A stretch of 64,000 bases of DNA from Paenibacillaceae bacterium (GTDB taxonomy: Bacteria > Bacillota > Bacilli > Paenibacillales > Paenibacillaceae): assembly GCA_004134985.1 (NCBI GenBank), contig REGQ01000002.1:1-64000 (forward strand), read 5' to 3'. The notes beneath the pieces are model-generated. The model did not search any database, was not told where the DNA came from, and saw only the letters and a program-made list of their open reading frames with translations. Every line of letters begins with the position of its first letter. Position 1 is the stretch's first letter. Both the position numbers and the translations under genes were made by a program. Shown here piece after piece: positions 55,087-62,758 of this stretch.

Positions 55087-55913
55087 ATACGATAAAATGC
55101 AGCAGCTGTCTTCCCTTGAATCGCTTCACGTTCCGCATCGCTGCATGCAGCCAGCGCCTTGCCTGTCTCCTGCCACACTGCGGCGTAATCGCCATTGAGC
55201 AGAGCGACCGGCCAATCGCTTCCGAACATAAGACGGGAAGCGCCGAACGATTGCAAGGCAATATCAATGCAGGGCTGCAGTTCCACAGCAGACCATTGCT
55301 CCGAAGCCGCTGTATTCAAGCCCGACAGCTTCGCGTAAACGTTCGGATAGGAAGCGGCATGTGCGAGTTCGCTCGCCCAAGGTTCCAACTGCTGGGTCTT
55401 GATTGGCGGTTTAGCCAGATGATCAATAACCATCCGCAAATTCGGAAGCTGCTCGGCAAGGGTCGGCACATGCTTCAGATGATTGGGAAACACAGCTACA
55501 ACATCAAATGACAATCCCCGCTCTTCCAATAAACGAAGTCCCTCAATAACACTTGGCTGCACAACCCAATCCGGATCGCTCTCCTCGTGAATGAGATGCC
55601 TTATGCCTTTAAACAACGGATTCTGTATATAATGATCAAGCATGCGCTCCGCTTCTTGCGGCCGATTGAGCGGTACCCAGCCCACTACGCCGCCAACCCA
55701 GTCATACGCCGCTGCTGTTTCCAGCATGTAATCCGTATCCTCGTAAGAATCCATCGCCTGAACGATAATCGTCTTGTCGATTCCCGCTTCCTGGAGCAGC
55801 GGGGCAAGCTCTGGTGCTTCGAATGTGCGATATATCGGTCCAAAAGACGGGACGAGCCAAGGATAGCTATTTTTCTCCAAATTCCAGAAATGCTGATGTG
55901 CATCCACTTTCAT
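55077..55913 (-). CDS. Amidohydrolase family protein, L-fuconolactonase-like (COG3618 type)
   Basis: This 278-residue TIM-barrel hydrolase has the HxH metal motif in VDAHQHFWNLEK, VGGVVGWVPL, GIRHLIHEE, VIDHLAKP with the third histidine, and FGSDWPVALL with the metal-activating Asp. Family members open sugar lactones such as L-fucono-lactone or related lactones. GGAGGG is 6 bases before ATG 55913; the frame opens further upstream but crosses the promoter and operator. It could supply the lactonase step missing from the sugar-acid operon at 19522-23753, although it lies 31 kb away under a different regulator. Confidence 0.85.
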   Translation of the reverse strand: MKVDAHQHFWNLEKNSYPWLVPSFGPIYRTFEAPELAPLLQEAGIDKTIIVQAMDSYEDTDYMLETAAAYDWVGGVVGWVPLNRPQEAERMLDHYIQNPLFKGIRHLIHEESDPDWVVQPSVIEGLRLLEERGLSFDVVAVFPNHLKHVPTLAEQLPNLRMVIDHLAKPPIKTQQLEPWASELAHAASYPNVYAKLSGLNTAASEQWSAVELQPCIDIALQSFGASRLMFGSDWPVALLNGDYAAVWQETGKALAACSDAEREAIQGKTAAAFYRIES

Positions 55914-55939
55914 TATTTTCCCTCCATCTTTTGGAAATG

Positions 55940-55950
55940 TGGTAGTACCA
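55940..55950. promoter_or_regulatory. Operator 2 for the FCD-type GntR regulator
   Basis: TGGTAGTACCA (TGGTACTACCA on the minus strand) lies 7 bp downstream of the -10 element of the amidohydrolase promoter, the same geometry as operator 1. Confidence 0.7.
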
Positions 55951-55957
55951 TAGAACC

Positions 55958-55986
55958 AGCATAGCATGGCTGCCAAGCTGTGACAA
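55958..55986 (-). promoter_or_regulatory. Promoter of the amidohydrolase-MaoC operon
   Basis: Minus-strand TTGTCA (55986-55981), 17 bp, then TATGCT (55963-55958) preceded by TG in extended -10 position. Confidence 0.7.
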
Positions 55987-56206
55987 TAGATTTGTCGGGT
56001 AAGCTGCATGCGGCTTGCAAGTGCTACCGCGTTATACGATTTGTTATCGCTGTTGTTAACAGGCCAGACTTGCCGATATTTTTCCATATTCGTGTGTCTT
56101 CCCGTCTATGCGGCCAGGAGATCCGCTATTCTGCCAAAAAGCCTAAATATAGGGGCTTTCGGAGTATTTAACGGGTTACGAATGCGAGCGAGCTGGGGAT
56201 CTTGCG

Positions 56207-56278
56207 CTAACGCTTGCCACAGCGCTTAAATGGCCTTAAATGACCCTTTTTCAAATCTAACGCTTCCCACAGCGCTTA
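56207..56278. repeat. Two 22-bp direct repeats in a 725-bp gene-free stretch
   Basis: CTAACGCTTGCCACAGCGCT at 56207 and CTAACGCTTCCCACAGCGCT at 56257 (each followed by TA) are 50 bp apart. Each contains inverted AACGCT/AGCGCT-type halves, and a related CAGCGTTAG stands near 56384. The rest of 55987-56605 shows no gene; it may be a relic of dispersed repeats. Confidence 0.6.
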
Positions 56279-56605
56279 TTCCCCCCCTGGACAGCTAAAA
56301 TCGGGTCATTTTCTATAAATAAGGTGGCTCAGTTTCCTTACAATATTTATGGGGCTGAATTTCCCCAAATAGCGCCGCTCATCAGCGTTAGAATTTCACA
56401 CGTGTGGTTGCAGGTTGATCCCACCTTGCTTTGATTGCGGCTAGCAGGTACCAGCCTTGTACTGCACTATGCTTAACTTTCCAATTACCAGCGTGCAGCA
56501 CTTTATTCCAAGACGTAAATACCAATATAGCTGCACCTCAACAGCTACCTACGAGCGGCGTAACAGGCCATCACCTGCCGCCCATTCCCCTGAATAACAA
56601 TACAA

Positions 56606-56632
56606 GAAAAAAAGCACCTGTCACAGGTGCTT
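56606..56632 (-). terminator. Terminator of the glutamate dehydrogenase gene
   Basis: AAGCACCTG/CAGGTGCTT form a 9-bp stem with a TCA loop; on the minus strand seven T follow. It stands 7 bp after the stop codon. Confidence 0.92.
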
Positions 56633-56638
56633 CTCTCG

Positions 56639-57922
56639 TTATACCCAGCCTCTAATCCGGCTGGCTTCCGCATATTTCTGAACGCCAACCATATAAGCTG
56701 CTAACCGCGGCGTTACTTTCCGGCTCGCTGCCATCTGCAACACTTTGCGTACCGCCTCGACCATTTTAATCTCCAACTTGCTGTTGACTTCCTCTTCCGT
56801 CCAGTAATACCCCTGATTATTCTGAACCCATTCAAAGTAAGAGACCGTTACGCCCCCCGCATTGGCGAGCACATCAGGCACGACGAGCACGCCGCGCTGA
56901 TACAGCTTTTCGGATGCTTCCATTGAAGTTGGACCATTGGCCGCCTCAACGATCATTTTCGCAGCGATCCGGTCCACATTATCGATGGTAATCTGATTTT
57001 CCAGCGCCGCCGGCACAAGCACATCGCAAGGCAGCTCCAGAAACTCATCATTGGTCAAACGCTTGTTGAACAGGTTGGTCACACTGCCGAAGGAATCGCG
57101 GCGGTCAATAAGATAGGAAATATCCAGTCCCCGCTCGTCATAGATGCCGCCATGCACATCGCTGATCCCCGTTACCAGCGCTCCCCATTCCATGAGAATT
57201 TCAGCAAGATGGCTGCCCACATTGCCAAAGCCCTGGATACAAACTTTTAATCCCTCAAGCTTCAACCCCTGCACAACCGCCGCTTCCCGAATCGCAATCG
57301 CTACCCCCAGGGAGGTTGCTTTCTCCCTGCCCTGCGATCCGCCAAGCATTAACGGTTTGCCTGTAATAAAACCCGGCGATTCATGCTCGCGAATATGGCT
57401 GTACTCATCGAGCATCCAAGCCATGATCTGAGCATTTGTATACACATCCGGCGCCGGAATATCTTTGGTCGGTCCGACAATCTGACTGATGGCCCGCACG
57501 TAACCGCGCGCCAGACGCTCTACTTCCTGCAGCGACATGTTGCGCGGGTCACATATAATGCCACCCTTGCCGCCACCGTAAGGAAGATCGAAAATTCCGC
57601 ATTTGAGCGTCATCCATAACGATAATGCCGACACTTCATCGGCCGTTACGTTAGGGTGAAAACGAATGCCGCCTTTGGTTGGACCAACAGCATCGTTATG
57701 CTGTGCGCGATAGCCTGTAAATACCTCGACATGCCCGTCATCCATCCGCACCGGAATTCGAACAGTCAGCAGCCGCAGCGGCTCCTTCAACAATTCATAA
57801 AAGCTCTCTTCATAACCAAGGCGCTCAAGCGCCTGATGAACCACCTTCTGCGTCGAAGCAAGGACGTCATTGCTAAGAGCCGGTTGATTGGCTCCGATCA
57901 AAATCCGTTTGTTTTTGCTCAT
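56639..57922 (-). CDS. Glutamate dehydrogenase
   Basis: This 427-residue enzyme interconverts glutamate and 2-oxoglutarate. It has the substrate-binding segment GPTKGGIRFHPNVTADEV, the catalytic-lysine region LPYGGGKGGIICDP, KDIPAPDVYTN, and the nucleotide fold motif IQGFGNVGSHLAEIL. Length and order match the NAD-type RocG/GudB enzymes of Bacillaceae. AGGTGA precedes ATG 57922. It is a single gene with its own terminator. Confidence 0.93.
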   Translation of the reverse strand: MSKNKRILIGANQPALSNDVLASTQKVVHQALERLGYEESFYELLKEPLRLLTVRIPVRMDDGHVEVFTGYRAQHNDAVGPTKGGIRFHPNVTADEVSALSLWMTLKCGIFDLPYGGGKGGIICDPRNMSLQEVERLARGYVRAISQIVGPTKDIPAPDVYTNAQIMAWMLDEYSHIREHESPGFITGKPLMLGGSQGREKATSLGVAIAIREAAVVQGLKLEGLKVCIQGFGNVGSHLAEILMEWGALVTGISDVHGGIYDERGLDISYLIDRRDSFGSVTNLFNKRLTNDEFLELPCDVLVPAALENQITIDNVDRIAAKMIVEAANGPTSMEASEKLYQRGVLVVPDVLANAGGVTVSYFEWVQNNQGYYWTEEEVNSKLEIKMVEAVRKVLQMAASRKVTPRLAAYMVGVQKYAEASRIRGWV

Positions 57923-58290
57923 GCATTCACCTGGTTTCTGTAAGTAATGAGAGTGTGCCGCGTATAGCGTATACCGTTTTCTCCATTTTCGATTGTGGAG
58001 AAGAAACTTCTATTCACGCAGCATCATGCCATTCCGCTTATCATTCCCAATTTCGCCGATTGCTACATTATAATAATGCCATAGCACTGCTATCTTATAA
58101 CCCACCATTTGCCATGTCAAGTTTGCCCATTACGATCCGTTTTCTTCTGCCGACTGCCACCGTTCCGCATTCCCTCATAGCGCGCATTCATTTGTTTGAT
58201 TTCGACAAAACTTTGCAAATTACACCCGTTGTCACATTGCTTTTTCTCATTCATACTTAATATATATTTCAAGAGGGAGGCTAACAGACT
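57923..58290. other. Divergent intergenic region with one clear promoter
   Basis: On the plus strand TTGTCA (58229-58234) and CATACT (58252-58257) are 17 bp apart and read into the small gene pair. For glutamate dehydrogenase on the minus strand I see no convincing promoter or T-box-like structure. Confidence 0.5.
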
Positions 58291-58479
58291 ATGGGTGAAC
58301 TGACTGATGCTTTCATCAAGAGACATTGGGCCTATTTAAAAAATCATCCAGAGGAAATACAGCAATACGATTCCATTTATGAACACATGTTATATTATTT
58401 TACGAACAAACTGGGTGCTCCGACTAATGAAGCGCATGAACATATAGCAGAATTTCGTTCCAGCATTGAAATTGAATGA
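58291..58479 (+). CDS. Small hypothetical protein, 62 residues
   Basis: I do not recognise this soluble, acidic, aromatic-rich protein (FIKRHWAYLKNHPEEIQQYD, YEHMLYYFTNKLGAP). GAGGGAGG stands 11 bases before its ATG and a promoter lies upstream. It overlaps the next small gene by 4 bp (ATGA), typical of translational coupling, so the two probably act together. Confidence 0.65.
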   Translation: MGELTDAFIKRHWAYLKNHPEEIQQYDSIYEHMLYYFTNKLGAPTNEAHEHIAEFRSSIEIE

Positions 58480-58685
58480 CTACTTATCCCGAGTGGCAAA
58501 CCATTGCCAATGATTACGCTGTTCGAATTCGTGACGCAGATTTAGTAAATCGACTGGATCTTATTCAATCCTTTCAAATCCTTACAGAAGACAACCATGA
58601 TGCGATGACTTATTTGATCAACAAATTGGCATCATTGCAGGTTGGTATAACGATCTTTTCTCCAATAACCAAAAGAGCTCCGTGA
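58476..58685 (+). CDS. Small hypothetical protein, 69 residues
   Basis: No family is recognised. It is a coupled partner of the preceding protein and has a helical middle (DADLVNRLDLIQSFQILTED) and a hydrophobic end. Its stop codon lies within the loop of a hairpin (58676-58695), so ribosomes ending translation would open that structure. Confidence 0.6.
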   Translation: MTTYPEWQTIANDYAVRIRDADLVNRLDLIQSFQILTEDNHDAMTYLINKLASLQVGITIFSPITKRAP

Positions 58686-58695
58686 AAACGGAGCT
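58676..58695 (+). terminator. Hairpin with GAAA loop covering a stop codon
   Basis: AGCTCCGT and ACGGAGCT form an 8-bp stem closed by GAAA, a stable GNRA tetraloop. The TGA stop of the 69-residue protein spans the last stem base and the loop. Only TTAAA follows, so termination would be weak. Confidence 0.6.
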
Positions 58696-58882
58696 TAAAC
58701 CCATATCCTAATTTACTTCCCTGAGAACTACTGACGCCAAATACAGCGGGAAGATTCCGTCCTATTTCACTTCCACCATTCATTGTAATGAAACATGTAA
58801 CCGGCTTTCCCTTTGTATTTTGTCGCAGCTTTTGGCACAAACTAAACCGTCTTGCCAAACAAGTACAAAAGGAGTGGTTGAG

Positions 58883-59041
58883 ATGCGCGAAGGCTTGATC
58901 CCAGCAGTTCTTGGAACTGTCGTTTCTGCTTCTGGTGCAACACTGCTGAAAAGCAAGTATAAACTTGTTGGTACTGGTGTGCTTGGTTTTGGTCTTGCCC
59001 ATGTTATTCTTGGTGCAATTGATTTAATCGAACATCGCTAA
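58883..59041 (+). CDS. Small hydrophobic protein, 52 residues
   Basis: The protein begins MREGLIPAVLGTVVSASGAT and has two hydrophobic stretches joined by KSKYKLVG, so it may be a hairpin membrane protein. AAAGGAG lies 9 bases before this ATG; an in-frame TTG 63 bases earlier has no site. The function is unknown to me. A GGGGAGGC/GCCTCCCC hairpin follows at 59058-59080. Confidence 0.7.
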   Translation: MREGLIPAVLGTVVSASGATLLKSKYKLVGTGVLGFGLAHVILGAIDLIEHR

Positions 59042-59057
59042 GTTTGGCATGATGACA

Positions 59058-59080
59058 GGGGAGGCCATAAGAGCCTCCCC
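59058..59080 (+). terminator. Hairpin after the small hydrophobic protein gene
   Basis: An 8-bp stem GGGGAGGC/GCCTCCCC with a seven-base loop, without a T-run, 17 bp after the stop. Confidence 0.45.
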
Positions 59081-59183
59081 CATTGACGACAGTCCTTGCC
59101 CATCCGTAGATACATAATATTCCCCAGTCCTGATACGGGCGATCCATGCGCAAACGCGTAGCAGGCCGCGTAGCAGGTAGGGC

Positions 59184-59369
59184 CTAATATACTGGGCATG
59201 TGTATGGTACCGTTTGCTTAGGTTTCGACTCAGGATAGATAACCACGATTCCCCTCACGCGCATCAGCTGCTGGACGCGCTTAGGATTGACAGGCCATCC
59301 CCGCTCCTGTAACTTGCTTGTTATCCGCCGATAACCGAATTTCTCCTGACAGTGCCCCTGATTAAGCAT
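59184..59369 (-). pseudogene. IS3-family transposase (OrfB) remnant
   Basis: The minus-strand fragment FGYRRITSKLQERGWPVNPK and RVQQLMRVRGI matches the helix-turn-helix region of IS3-type OrfB (YGYRRI...G..VN.KRV.RLM). Only about 60 residues remain, without the DDE catalytic core and without terminal repeats that I can see, so it is a dead fragment of an inserted element. Confidence 0.8.
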
Positions 59370-59430
59370 ACCGGGACTTCTCCTCCAGCGGTGGCTCTTT
59401 GGGGCGATTTATCGTTTTGTTCAAATATGA

Positions 59431-61104
59431 TTACCACAACCTTGCGTCCCACTTCCGGTTAACCTCTTCCGTCAACTCGTCGCCGCCGCCGCTCTTCCAT
59501 TGCTTTACAAACTCGTCGAAGGCCTCGATCGGAAGCTGCCCATAAATCATTTTCATGAAAGCCTCGCGCTCCATCTGGAACAGCAGCTCGCTGCGGTTTT
59601 TGGAAATTCCTGTAGGACTGCCTTCATAGCGATTGGGAAAGAGCATGTCCTGACCTTCATAACCCATTACAACCGCAGCCGCCTCGAGTTCCTCCCTGCG
59701 CCGCTGGGCCTTCACCTGCTTTTCGAACGGCGTTTCCGGCTCCTGGGAGGCAAGCTTCACCAGCGTATTAATCATCAGGTCCGGAATACGCGCTCCTTCG
59801 TAGCTCAAAGAGTAGTCCATAGGACTAACAAACAACGGACTATCCTTAATCAATTCACCGTCCACGAAAGCAAAATCATAGCCTTCGGCAAAACCGAATT
59901 CGAACGGCGATCCTTCCGCAGGGTTCGCATAATGCGCCAGCATATAATTATAGTAATGGAAGAATGCCTCAGGATGCTTGCTCTCCTTGTTAATGAGCAC
60001 GACCCCGTTCACCGGGGAAGCGCTGCCGGAGCGGACGCCTCGCCGGCCATCCGGTCCCACGGGGACGGGATAGGCTTTAAATCGGGCCTCCGGCGCAACG
60101 TGCCAAAGCTTGTAGAACGGCCAATCGGGCATCCAATGCGGCCCGGCGATCACGCCGGCTCGGCCCGTAGTGAAGAGCTCCGACGCCTTCACTTCGTCCC
60201 AAGTGTTCGCCTCGCGCGGAATGTAGCCTTTGCTCATCCATTCGTTCAGCTTGAGAAGCGCCTGCTTGGTTCCAGGGTGAATCGAGCCGTATTCGATGCG
60301 CTTCTCCCCGTCCTCCACTTTGTTCCACTGGCTGTTGACAGCGCCGTAAGCGCCAAACAGCCAGCTTAAATCGGTCATCCAGGTGTTCAGCTTGGCGCGT
60401 ATCGTTACGGCAAGCCCATAGGTTCCTTCCGCGTGTCCGGACGGATTGTTCTGGGTGAACACCTCCATAATGCGCTCAAGGTCCTCAATGGTCTCCGGCC
60501 CTTGCAAATCGTACATTTCCATCCAATCCTCACGAATCCACAGCACCGGCTCTGTGTTCATCGTATAATCGAGCAACGGCAGGCCATAGCGCCGACCGTT
60601 CACGGTTACACTGTTCCACATCGAGGGGTACTTGGTCGCGGCTTCCTTCCAAATCTCGTTGGCATGCTCGTCGAACAGCTCGTCAATTGCAATAAAACGG
60701 CCGGAATCAAGCAATTGCACCAATGTTTCATAGGAGCCGCGGTAAGAGACGATATCGGGCAAAGGCTCTTCTCTGGAAACGGCCAGCTTTAGTTTCCTGG
60801 TAAACGCACTGTTCTCTTCAGGCATCACCCACAGCGTTTTGACCTGAATGCCCAACTGATTATTCATCCATTTGGTAAAAACATTATGATCCCAGTCCTC
60901 TCCTTCTTTAAATACCGTAGAATAGGTATTATGCTTCACCACCCTCGTCAGCGTAATCGGCGGATCGTATTTATCGCCGTTCCACGTATTTACCTCTATG
61001 GCCTGGTTGCCTTCCCTGTCATCAGCATTCGTGTCGCTTCGTTGGCAGCTTGGCAAAACCGTCAGCAGCATGGCAACTGCAAGGATTACAACGAGCTTGT
61101 TCAA
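59431..61104 (-). CDS. Extracellular solute-binding lipoprotein (family 1, LplA-like)
   Basis: This 557-residue protein has a signal peptide with lipobox VLPSC and a large sugar-binding fold (PDIVSYRGSYETLVQLLDSG, LPLLDYTMNTEPVLWIREDW, GSASPVNGVVLINKESKHPEA). LplA-type proteins bind oligosaccharides and usually work with LplB/YtcP permeases, which are not in the window; they could lie beyond, or be encoded elsewhere. The start is TTG 61104 with AGAGGTGA 8 bases ahead. It follows the response regulator gene by 7 bp, which links it to that two-component system. Confidence 0.88.
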   Translation of the reverse strand: MNKLVVILAVAMLLTVLPSCQRSDTNADDREGNQAIEVNTWNGDKYDPPITLTRVVKHNTYSTVFKEGEDWDHNVFTKWMNNQLGIQVKTLWVMPEENSAFTRKLKLAVSREEPLPDIVSYRGSYETLVQLLDSGRFIAIDELFDEHANEIWKEAATKYPSMWNSVTVNGRRYGLPLLDYTMNTEPVLWIREDWMEMYDLQGPETIEDLERIMEVFTQNNPSGHAEGTYGLAVTIRAKLNTWMTDLSWLFGAYGAVNSQWNKVEDGEKRIEYGSIHPGTKQALLKLNEWMSKGYIPREANTWDEVKASELFTTGRAGVIAGPHWMPDWPFYKLWHVAPEARFKAYPVPVGPDGRRGVRSGSASPVNGVVLINKESKHPEAFFHYYNYMLAHYANPAEGSPFEFGFAEGYDFAFVDGELIKDSPLFVSPMDYSLSYEGARIPDLMINTLVKLASQEPETPFEKQVKAQRRREELEAAAVVMGYEGQDMLFPNRYEGSPTGISKNRSELLFQMEREAFMKMIYGQLPIEAFDEFVKQWKSGGGDELTEEVNRKWDARLW

Positions 61105-61111
61105 TGCCGAC

Positions 61112-62758
61112 TCACCTCTTTAGCAAATCCCGGAACTCCTGCGGCGTCATTCCGGTATCTTTACGAAATTGTTTAATAAAGTAAGTTGTGTTTGCCAGGC
61201 CAACCAACTGGCCGATTTCGTAAATTTTCAAGTCAGTGTCTTTTAACAATTGTATCGCCTTGTCCTTCCGCAACCGTTGAATGTAGTGATTGATGCCTTC
61301 CCCGGTCTCCGCCTTGTAAATTTTGGACAGATAGGTCGGATGAATGTAGACTTGCCCGGCCAACGTATGCAAAGACACATCTCCTGACAGATTGTGCTCA
61401 ATATAGCGTTGCACCTTCTGGATCATCTGTCTGCGGCTGTCCTGCTGCTCAAACAGCGATTCATCGCGAAGCTGATAGAGCATTTCAAGCGTGCGGCTTA
61501 ACAATTGCTCTGCGTGATGATAGGTATTGCCATTAATGACGTGCTCGAATCCCCGCCCGAGAAATTCCGATATTTTCCGGCCGTTGCGATGCAATATATA
61601 CGTAAAGGCATTATAGATGTGGAAATATACCTCGATCAAGTTGTCCCGGGTACTGTATTTGGGAGCCAGCATTTGCTCGAAAATACGCTTGAGCTTGTCT
61701 TCGGCTTCTTGCCAGCGCCCGGTTTCCAACAGCTGAGCCAGCACAGGCGGCTCATACAACGACGTAATCGTGTGGACGTCCTTGCACTTGGAATAGCCCG
61801 ACAGCTTCATGCAAAAGCTGCTCTCCTTGCCGATCTGCTGGCGAAAGACGGTCAGCATTTCGTAGTATCCGGATGACAATTCATACGGAAACCTGCCCCA
61901 CTTGCCTGCCAAAATCGACAGCTCGCCTTTCAAGAAAACCTTTACATTATATTGAATACGTGAGATTAGCGTATCGACATACTCCTCCTCCTTCATATGA
62001 AGAGCGGATAAGTTGCTTCGCCGTTCCTCCTCGTCCCACTTCCAACGGATCAGAAAAATATGATACCCGTATTCGTCCTTCCCGTACCAGACATCAAACG
62101 CCTTGCCCATAATTTCTTCCACAATATTGAATACGGCATACTCCAGCAGCGGTCTGTTGTCCTGATTGAACGAACGGAATCCTTTCTCAAGCCGGAGCAT
62201 GAACATGCTGTAGTCGTCTCCCAAGGCAAACGGCAATTGCAAAAGCTCCAGCTTGGTCCCCCGCGCCTCCAGCTCGCTTCCGCCGGTGCGAAGAAATTCC
62301 AGCAACAGCGTCCCCCGAAGGAGCGGCAGATTTTCCCGAATCGCCTTGACCGCTTGCTCCATGGAGCTGATTTCCGACCATTCGGACTGCAACTGTTCGA
62401 TCAGCAGTTTCATCTTTGCAATGATCTCTTCATTCAGCACAGGTTTGAGCAAATATTCCACGGTTTTCAATTGCATCGCTTTCTGAGCGAATTCAAACTC
62501 GGCATATCCGGACAAGATCAGACACTTCGTTCTTGGCCATACTTTGCGGATTTCTTCGATCAACTCAAGCCCGTTCATCTTGGGCATATGAATATCCGTT
62601 ATAATAATGTCGACAGGTCCTTGCTTCAACTTGCCCAGCGCCTCGAGCGCTGAGTAGGCCTTATGCACATTCGCAATGCCGATTGACGACCAGTCAATCG
62701 TATCGGCCAAACTGTCAACAGAGTGCGGCTCGTCATCGACAATCATCAACTCAGTCAT
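61112..62758 (-). CDS. Response regulator, YesN-type
   Basis: This 548-residue protein has a receiver (LMIVDDEPHSVDSLADTI, Asp in VDIIITDIHMPKMNG, LLKPVLNEE) and a C-terminal AraC-type DNA-binding domain (HTLAGQVYIHPTYLSKIYKA, IYEIGQLVGLANTTYFIKQF). It overlaps the kinase gene by 8 bp. It probably controls transport of an oligosaccharide bound by the adjacent lipoprotein. Confidence 0.92.
   Translation of the reverse strand: MTELMIVDDEPHSVDSLADTIDWSSIGIANVHKAYSALEALGKLKQGPVDIIITDIHMPKMNGLELIEEIRKVWPRTKCLILSGYAEFEFAQKAMQLKTVEYLLKPVLNEEIIAKMKLLIEQLQSEWSEISSMEQAVKAIRENLPLLRGTLLLEFLRTGGSELEARGTKLELLQLPFALGDDYSMFMLRLEKGFRSFNQDNRPLLEYAVFNIVEEIMGKAFDVWYGKDEYGYHIFLIRWKWDEEERRSNLSALHMKEEEYVDTLISRIQYNVKVFLKGELSILAGKWGRFPYELSSGYYEMLTVFRQQIGKESSFCMKLSGYSKCKDVHTITSLYEPPVLAQLLETGRWQEAEDKLKRIFEQMLAPKYSTRDNLIEVYFHIYNAFTYILHRNGRKISEFLGRGFEHVINGNTYHHAEQLLSRTLEMLYQLRDESLFEQQDSRRQMIQKVQRYIEHNLSGDVSLHTLAGQVYIHPTYLSKIYKAETGEGINHYIQRLRKDKAIQLLKDTDLKIYEIGQLVGLANTTYFIKQFRKDTGMTPQEFRDLLKR

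Noticed and set aside
58610-59002. 130-residue minus-strand frame
   Set aside because: It runs antisense to the small hydrophobic gene, which has a better ribosome site; composition is not protein-like.
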